Origin: Burkholderia gladioli
GTDB taxonomy: Bacteria > Pseudomonadota > Gammaproteobacteria > Burkholderiales > Burkholderiaceae
Assembly: GCF_000959725.1 (NCBI RefSeq)
Contig: NZ_CP009322.1
Location: forward strand, 3,472,001-3,536,000
Length of the DNA: 64,000 bases
Reading direction: 5' to 3'
Part shown: piece after piece, positions 19,701-28,700 of the stretch
Layout of the letters: every line of letters starts with the position of its first letter
How positions within the stretch are numbered: position 1 is the first letter of the stretch
Notes under the pieces: generated by a model
What the model was told of the DNA's origin: nothing
Databases searched by the model: none
What the model saw: only the letters and a program-made list of their open reading frames with translations
Made by a program: the position numbers and the translations under genes

Positions 19701-22700
19701 GCAGCTCGCCAAGCACGACGCGGTGCGCGAGGCAATCGTCATCGCTCGGCAAGATCCGGCGGGGAACGCCCGATTGTTGGCCTACGTGACTCCTCAGGAA
19801 TCGGCATCGCGCGAGGAACTGGCCCGAAGCCTGCGCGAGCATTTGACGGCGCGGCTACCCGACTACATGGTGCCTGCCGCGTTCGTGGTTCTCGACACCT
19901 TGCCGCTGACGCCGAACGGCAAGCTGGACCACCGCGCGCTGCCGGAGCCCGCCGACGACGCCTTCGTCCAGTCGCGATACGAAGCACCGCAAGGCGAAAC
20001 CGAGCAGGCCATCGCCGCGCTGTGGGCTGAACTACTCGGCGTCGAGCGAATCGGCCGACACGACAATTTCTTCGCGCTCGGCGGCCATTCGCTCGTCGCG
20101 ATCCGAATGATTTCGCGTATCGCCAATGCAACCGGAAAATCCCTGCCGCTGCGAAAGGTGTTCGAAGCACCGACGCTCGCGGAACTGGCTCTCGCACTCG
20201 CGGATGTGACGTCGTCAGAACGCGCTCATGATCTCGTTCGCATCGACCGCAATGTGACGATGCCGCTGTCCTTCGCCGAGGAACGGGTGCTCGCGATCGA
20301 AGCGGGTGGCACGCGTGGCGCGATGCTCAACTCATCGCGTCTTTTCATCCTGTCGGGGCGCGTGCGCGAGGATGTGCTGGATCGTGCCCTGCGCGCGGTG
20401 GTCGAGCGTCACGAGATCCTGCGCACGCATTATGCGGATGACGAGACCACCGGGTCGTTCGTGCCGGTCATCGGGCGCTCGACACTCTTCCGCCTCGAGC
20501 GCCGCGAGGTGGCCGAGGACGACGCGATGCCGATCGCGCAATCGGAAGCCGCCAGGCATCTCGACTGCTTCCGTGGGCCGGTCTTCGGCGCGACGCTGTT
20601 TGTCGAATCACCGCGGCGCGCGATCCTGATGATAGCGATTCACCACATCGCGATGGACGCCGCGTCCTGGAACATCGTCTGGCGCGATTTCCGGCAGGCG
20701 TACGCCGCGCTGGCCGCCGACGAACCGCCAGCGCTGGCCACGTTGGCGCTGCAGTACCGGGACTACGCGGCCTGGACGACAAGGCAGGTCGATGCCGAGC
20801 GTCTCGCTCAATTGCGGCAGACCTGGCGGGAGCGTCTCGCCGGTGCGCCTGTCTACCTGGATTTACCCGCCGACCGGGCAAGGCCGGACAAATTGTCGGA
20901 CCGCGCGGGACGGATCGAACGCATGCTCGCGCCGGAGCTGGTGCAAGGGATCCGACAGATCGCCACGGCATACAAGGTCACGCCCTTTATCGTGCTGGAG
21001 ACGACGCTCGCGATCGCTTGCGCGCAGCTCGCGCGCAGCCGCGACATCGTGATCGGCACGGTGACCGAAGGGAGAACGCATGCCGCCACCGAGGATATGG
21101 TCGGCCTGTTCGTCAACACGCTGCCGCTTCGCCATCGGCTGGATCGAACCGCCTCCGTCGCGAGTCACTTGCTCGCGACCTCGCGTGAACTTCTTTCCGC
21201 ACTCGAGGCGAGCGAACTGCCGTTCGCCGACGTGGTGGCTGCCGTCAATCCGCCGCGCGCGTCTTCCCACGATCCGATCTTCCAGGTGTTTTGCCAGTTC
21301 CAGCAAGGCCCTGGAAAGACTCGCGAGACGATCGCCGACATGACGATCGAAGCCATTCCGCGCACGCGCATGGCGCGAGGTGCCGATCTCGCCGTCGTGT
21401 TCCTGGACGCGGGCGAATATCTCAGTGCGGACGTCTCATACAGCGCCGATCTGTTCGACGCCGAGAGTATCGATGCGCTGTTCGAACTGTTCCTGCACTT
21501 CCTGGCGGAAAGCGTGCAGCGGCCCGATGCGGTGGTGGACGAGCTTTGGGATGCCGGTGTCGCCAGTGCGAGGGCCGCGGCTTCGGGCCCGGATGTCTCG
21601 CGCCTGATCGACCGCCCGGGCAGCCCGGCGGGAACCTGGTACGCGCTCTCGCCGGCGCAGCAGGCGGTTTGGCTGCAGGAGCAGGCGGCTCGGCCGGGGA
21701 CGTCGTTCTTCTCGGTCGCGGCCATGCGCTGCGCGCCGGAGGTCGATCGAATGCGTCTGGTTGCTGCCTCGCGCGCTTTGATCGATCAAAACCAGGCATT
21801 CTGGATTCAAGTGTCCGACGCTGGCCTGCAATGCGAGGCGTCCACGCCGACGACACGCTTCCAGCATTTCGTCGAACCAACGACGATGACCGACGAAGCG
21901 ATGCAACGGGCGGTGATCGAGTGGCACGAGAAGCTCAACGAGGACCCGCGCGACAAGTCCGGTGCCGTCGCCGTGTTCGACTCTCCTGGTAGCGTGCTGG
22001 TGGCGTTGCGTTCGCCTCATGTGCAGAACGACGGATGGTCGGCGCTTCGATACTTCGAGCGCATCGGCAGGAACTACGCCGCGCTCGAGAGCGACCCGGC
22101 CCGCGCGTTTGACATGGATCGGATCTTTCTCGATACCTTGTCGCTCGACGAACGTTATCTCTGTTCGCCGACCTACGAGCGCGACGCCGCGTTCTGGCAA
22201 TCGGCATGCGCGCGAATCGACGGGCAGCCATTGGTAACGCTCGTGGCCGACCATGCTCACCCCGTGGATGCACGCGGCGTGGTTCGATCCTTGCGCAAGG
22301 TGTTTCCGCAGACGCTGCAAGAGCGGGTCCAGAACGCTGCGCGGAAGCTCTCGTTGTCGCCAGCGGAATGCCTGACCGCGTTGACCGCTCTGTATCTGAT
22401 GCGGGTCACGGGTGAAAGGAGCACGGTACTCGGCGTGTCGTTCCTGAACCGCACTCGGGAAGCGCTCGATATTCCGGGGCAGTTCGCCAAGGTCATTCCG
22501 CTTCCGGTGTCGATCGGGCAGGGCGATATTCCCCTTTCGTCGACGTTGAACGGAATTCGCGATGCATTCAAGGACGTGATGCAGCACGGACGATTTCCGT
22601 TCGGCGAGATGGTCAGGCGTTACGGGTTCGATCCCCGGCATATCGAGATCAGTGTCAATACCCTGTTCCTGCGCCATCCCGTTGAAGTGGGCGGCCAGCC

Positions 22701-25700
22701 CGCGCATGTTCAGTGGTTGTCCGGGCCCGAGCATGGCCTCTCGTTCCTGTTTACCCAGTTCGGCAGGAGCGCGCCGATCGATATCGAGCTCCGATACAAC
22801 AGCAATGCATTCGATTCGGAATCTGTCGAGCGGCATGCGGGACGTTTGCTCGATTTTATCGAGCACGCGTGCGAGGACGATAGCGTGTCGGCTCGGGGGA
22901 TCGAACTCGTGTCGAGTGAAGAACGGGCCTTGCTGATCGATGCGCTGAACGCGACGGATGCGCCTTACGATCGGAATCAGTATCTGCACGGGCTTTTCGA
23001 GGCGCAGGCGAAGCGCACGCCCGAGGCTACCGCGTTGATTGCCGGTGATGAGCGGCTGTCTTATGCCGAACTCGATGCGCGCGCGAATCGGTTTGCTCGG
23101 TACCTTGTCGATTTGGGCGTTGGTCCCGATGCGCTTGTTGCCGTTTGTCTCGAGCGCAGCGCGGCGATGGTTGTTTCGCTGCTTGGCATCCTTAAGGCGG
23201 GCGGGGCTTATGTGCCGATCGATCCTGCTTATCCGGGGCCGCGCATCGCGCATATCGTTTCCGATTCCGCGCCTGCTGTCGTGCTGGTTGATGCGACGGG
23301 GCGCGAGGCTCTTGTCGATGCGCTCGGCGATGAAAAGCCGGCCGAGCAGGGATTGATCGATGTGAGTGCCGCATCTGCGCCTTGGGATAAGCTCTCTTCC
23401 GATCCGCTTTCGCCGAACGCGCTTGGATTGAATCCACGTCATCTCGCCTATGTGATCTACACCTCGGGCTCCACCGGCATGCCCAAGGGCGTGCAGAACG
23501 AGCATGATGCGTTGGTCAATCGCCTGACCTGGATGCAGGAGGCTTATCGGCTCGGTGGGCAAGATGTCGTGCTGCAGAAGACCCCATTCAGCTTCGACGT
23601 ATCGGTTTGGGAGTTCTTCTGGACGCTGGCCAATGGCGCGACGCTGGTCATGGCCGAGCCTGGCGCGCATCGTGATGCCGACTATCTGACCGAGATCATC
23701 GCGAAGCACGGCGTTACCACTTTGCACTTCGTCCCCTCGATGCTCGCTGGCTTCCTGGAGGCGCAGGATCTGACGCGCTGCAAGACGCTCTCGCGAATCA
23801 TCTGCAGCGGCGAGGCCTTGCCGGCTCCGATTGCCCGACGATGCCTGGAGCGGCTGCCTCATGCGCAGTTGCACAATCTCTATGGCCCGACCGAAGCGGC
23901 CATCGATGTCACTGCGTTTACCTGCCCGCCGGATTTCGACGCGCAGGCCGTTCCGATCGGCAAACCTATCGCCAACACACGTATCTATCTGCTCGATGAG
24001 CGTCAGGCACCTGTGCCGTTGGGTGCGATAGGCGAGCTTTACATCGGTGGAGTTGGCGTCGCGCGTGGTTACCTGAATCGCGCTGATCTCACCGCGCAGC
24101 GATTCCTTGCCGATCCGTTCGCGCGTGCCGCCGGTCATCCTGAAGCACGGATGTATCGCACGGGCGACCTGGCTCGCTATCTGCCGGACGGCAATATTGT
24201 CTTCCTCGGCCGCAACGACGACCAAGTCAAGATCCGCGGCTTCCGCATCGAGCTCGGCGAAATCGAGGTGCAGCTCGCCAAGCACGAAGCGGTGCGCGAG
24301 GCGATCGTCATCGCTCGGCAGGATTCGGCGGGTAACGCGCGATTGTTGGCTTACGTGACTCCTCAGGAATCGACATCGCGCGAGGAACTGGCCCGAAGCC
24401 TGCGCGAGCATTTGACGGCGCGGCTACCCGAATACATGGTGCCTGCCGCGTTCGTGGTTCTCGAAACGCTGCCGCTGACGCCGAACGGCAAGCTGGATCG
24501 CCGCGCGCTGCCGGAGCCCGCCGACGACGCCTTCGTCCAGTCGCGATACGAAGCACCGCAAGGCGAAACCGAGCAGGCCGTCGCCGCGCTGTGGGCCGAA
24601 CTACTCGGCGTCGAGCGCATCGGCCGACACGACAATTTCTTCGCGCTCGGCGGCCATTCGCTGCTTGCCGTGAGGATGTTGAATCGCTTGCGGGCGATGC
24701 AAGCGGGGGATTTATCGCTTTCCTCATTGTTCGATCATCCAACCGTGAGCGCGGTTGCCCAGGCGATCGACTCCGGAAGCCGAAGCGTCGCGCCTCCGAT
24801 CGTTCGCGCGGCTCGTGACGCGTGCCTTCCTCTGTCGTTCGCCCAGCAGCGGATGATGTTCCTGAGTGGTTTCGATGGCGCAAGCACGATCTATCATGTC
24901 CCGCTCGTGTTGCGTATCGACGGAAAGTTGGACATAAGTGCATTGCGTCGTGCCCTCGACACGCTATGGGCGCGTCACGAAGCGTTGCGTACGGTATTTC
25001 TCGACACCTCTGGAACCGGCGAGGGCGCTCATGCGGAACTGCTTCCCGCCGACGATGGCATGCTCTGGCGGGAAGACGATTTGTCCTCGAGACTCGATGC
25101 TTCGCAAGACGAATGGTTGCGTCTATGCGAGGAGGAAGCCACGCAAGCGTTCGATCTCGCACGCGGGCCGCTGGTGCGCGCGCGTCTCGTCAGGTTGGCC
25201 GCCAACGAGCACACGCTCATGCTCACCCTGCATCACATCATCTGCGATGGGTGGTCCCTGGCGGTGCTCGTCAAGGAGCTCGGCGCGCTTTATCGTGCCG
25301 TGACGGAGGAGCGCCCGAAACCGCTCGGCGCACTGACGATCCAGTATCCCGACTATGTGAGCTGGCAGCGCCAATGGTTCGGCGCCGAGCGTCTCGAACG
25401 CGAAGCCGCTTATTGGAAAACAACGCTGGCGGGTATTCCGACGCTGTTGGATCTGCCGACGGATCATCCTCGTCCGGCGCAGCAGCAGTTCGATGCTGCA
25501 CGCCTGCCGCTCGAGCTCGACCCGATGCTCACTCAGGACTTGAGACGACTCGCAGCGCGACGCGGCACGACTGTCTTCGCGGTTGTCACAGCGGCGTGGG
25601 CGGCAGTGCTGGGGCGTCTCGCGGGCCAGGAGGACATCGTCATCGGCACGCCGGTAGCGAATCGCTCCAAGCCCGAGCTCGAGGCTGTCGTCGGCCTGTT

Positions 25701-28700
25701 CGTAAACACCCTGGCGCTGCGTATCGATTTGTCGGGCATGCCGTCCGTCGGGCAGCTGCTCGACCGCGTTCAATCGACGATCGTCGCCGCGCAGGACCAT
25801 CAGGATCTTCCGTTCGAGCAGGTCGTGGAGATCGTGAAGCCGCAACGGCGGCTTGCTCACACCTCGATATTCCAGGTGATGATCTCGTGGCAGAACACCG
25901 ACATGCGAACCATCGAATTGCCGGATCTGGCGTTCACGCCTGTGGGTGGCGCGTTCGATCGCGCAAAGTTCGATCTCGAACTCGACCTGCTCGACGATGG
26001 GCAGGTGATATCCGGGGCGCTGCGTTATGCCACCGCCTTGTTCGAGGAAGCCTCGATCGCGCGTCATTGCGCATATTTGATTGCGATATTGCGCGCCATG
26101 GCCCGCGACGAGGAGCAGCCGATCGAGCGGATCGATTTGCTCGATGCTGACGAGCGGCGCTTGTTGCTGCAGACGTGGAATGCGACGGGAGCGGATTATC
26201 CGCGGCATCGATGTGTCCATGAGCTGGTCGAGGCTCAGGCAGGGCAGATGCCCGAGACGATTGCGGTGGTTGCTGGCGATGAGCAGCTTTCTTATGGCGA
26301 GCTCAATGCGCGTGCGAATCGGCTTGCTCGTTATCTCGTCAAGCTCGGCGTTGGACCGGATATTTCGGTTGCCGTGTGTGTGGAGCGAAGCGTCGCGATG
26401 GTTGTTGCGTTGCTTGCGGTGTTCAAGGCCGGTGGCGCTTACTTGTCGATCGATCCGGCTTATTCGAGTGCGCGCCTCGCTCATATCCTCGATGATGCGG
26501 CACCGCCCGTCATGCTGGCCGACGCGGTTGGGCGTGAAGCGCTTGGCGAGGGGCGTTTGACCAAGCATGTGATGGTTGATTTGAGCGCGGTGTTGGCGCC
26601 GTGGGATGAACTGGCTTCTGACAATCTTCCGCCGCGCTCGCTCGGGCTGGATTCATCGCATCTTGCCTATGTGATCTACACGTCAGGTTCCACTGGCACG
26701 CCCAAGGGCGTGATGGTCGAGCATCGCCAACTCGCGAATCTCGTGACTTGGCATATCGATCGTTTCGAGTTACGGGTCGGCTCTCGTGTCCCGGCCACCG
26801 CAAGCCTGGCCTTCGACGCCAGCGTATGGGAGCTTTGGCCCGTGCTGTGTGCCGGTGCAAGCTTGTTGCTGCCGCCGCCTGGGCTGTCATCCGATGCTGC
26901 TGCGTTGTTGAACTGGTGGCGACATCAGTCGATGGATTGCGCATTCCTCGTCACGCCGCTGGCACTGCTGGCGATGCAGTCTGAATTGCCTCCGGGGCTG
27001 AAATCGCTGCTGATCGGCGGCGATCGTGTGACGTTGTTGCCTTCGGGGTTGCCGCCATCGCTGCGCATCGTCAACAACTATGGCCCAACCGAAACCACGG
27101 TCGTCGCGACCTCGGGCGAGATCGAGCCGTCTGCCGGCGACACGGTTTATCCGATCGGCAAGCCGATCGCGAATACGCGCATTTACTTGCTCGATGAGAA
27201 CCAGGCGCTGGTTCCCTTGGGCGCTGTCGGCGAACTCTACATCGGCGGTGCCGGTGTCGCGCGAGGCTACCTCAATCGCCCCGATCTCACCGCGCAACGC
27301 TTCCTTGCGGATCCGTTCGCGCGTGCTGAGGGCGATGCCGAGGCGCGCATGTATCGAACCGGCGACCTCGCGCGCTACCAGCCAGACGGCAACATCGTGT
27401 TCCTCGGTCGTAACGACGAGCAGGTCAAGGTGCGTGGCTTCCGAGTCGAACCCGGGGAGATCGAGGCGCAGCTCGCCACGCACGAGGCGGTGCGCGAGGC
27501 GATCGTCGTCGCTCGGCAGGATCCAGCGGGCAATGCTCGCTTGCTGGCTTATGTGAGCTTGCAGGACGCGGCGCCGCGTGCCGAGCTTGTTCGAGGCTTG
27601 CGCGAGCACCTTGCTGCGCGGCTGCCGGAATACATGGTGCCGGCTGCATTCGTCGTGCTCGACGCCTTGCCGCTGACGCCGAACGGCAAGGTGGACCGTC
27701 GCGCGCTGCCGGAGCCGGATGACGAGGCGTTCGTGCAGGCGCAATACGAAGCGCCGCAAGGCGAAACCGAGCAGACCATCGCCGTGCTGTGGGCCGAACT
27801 GCTCGGCGTCGAGCGCGTGGGCCGGCACGACAACTTCTTCGCGCTCGGCGGCCACTCGCTGCTGGCCACCCGCATGCTCGCGCGGCTGCGTGAATCATTC
27901 GGGCACGATGTGTCGATTCGCACGCTCTTCGAGGCGCCGACTGTCTCGCAATTGGCGCCGCGAGTACACACGGCGGTTCAGTCCGACGCGCTGGCCATGC
28001 TCCTGCCGATTCAGACGCTGGGATCAAAACCGCCGCTGTTCTGCATCCATCCGGCTGGCGGTTTCAGCTGGCCATATGCGGGCCTCGCTCACCATCTGCC
28101 GGATCGTCCGCTCTATGGCCTGCAAGCGCGCGCACTCGCGGAAGCGGACGAGCAAGTGGATTCGATCGAGGAGATGGCACTGGATTACGTCCGGCAAATC
28201 CGCGGCGTGCAGCCCAGTGGCCCTTATCATCTGCTCGGCTGGTCGCTCGGGTGCCATATCGCGCATGCGATTGCCACGCAGCTACAGCTTGCCGGCGAGA
28301 GCGTGGCGTTGCTCGCGATGCTCGACGGTTATCCGATGGCGGAGATCGAAGCTATTTCCTCCCCGACGGAAGCGGAAGTTATGGGGGTGCTGATGCAAGC
28401 GTTCTCGGATTCACAGCAACCGACAACCGCCGAACCGTTGACGATAGCAACGCTGAAAGCGCACCTGGCGCGGAGCAATCCGATGTTCCAGACGATCAGC
28501 GAACCGACGTTCTCATCGATCGTGCGGCAATTCCAGATCGCACCGGCCCTGGCCGGCATGTTCTTGCCGGAGATATTCCATGGCGATGTGCTGTTCCTGA
28601 GGGCCGGGCTCAGTCAGACAGATGCTTATCCACAGCGCGAGGTCAGTGCATGGCAGCCCTATGTGCAGGGCCGAATCGAGACGCATGACGTCGAGTGCCT

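Noticed and set aside
16753..19842. Very long open frame (about 1030 codons) antisense to the NRPS; similar ones at 21436-24411 and 13648-15522
   Set aside because: They are shadows of the NRPS codon bias: low-complexity Arg/Gln/His-rich translation, no family motifs, no ribosome sites.
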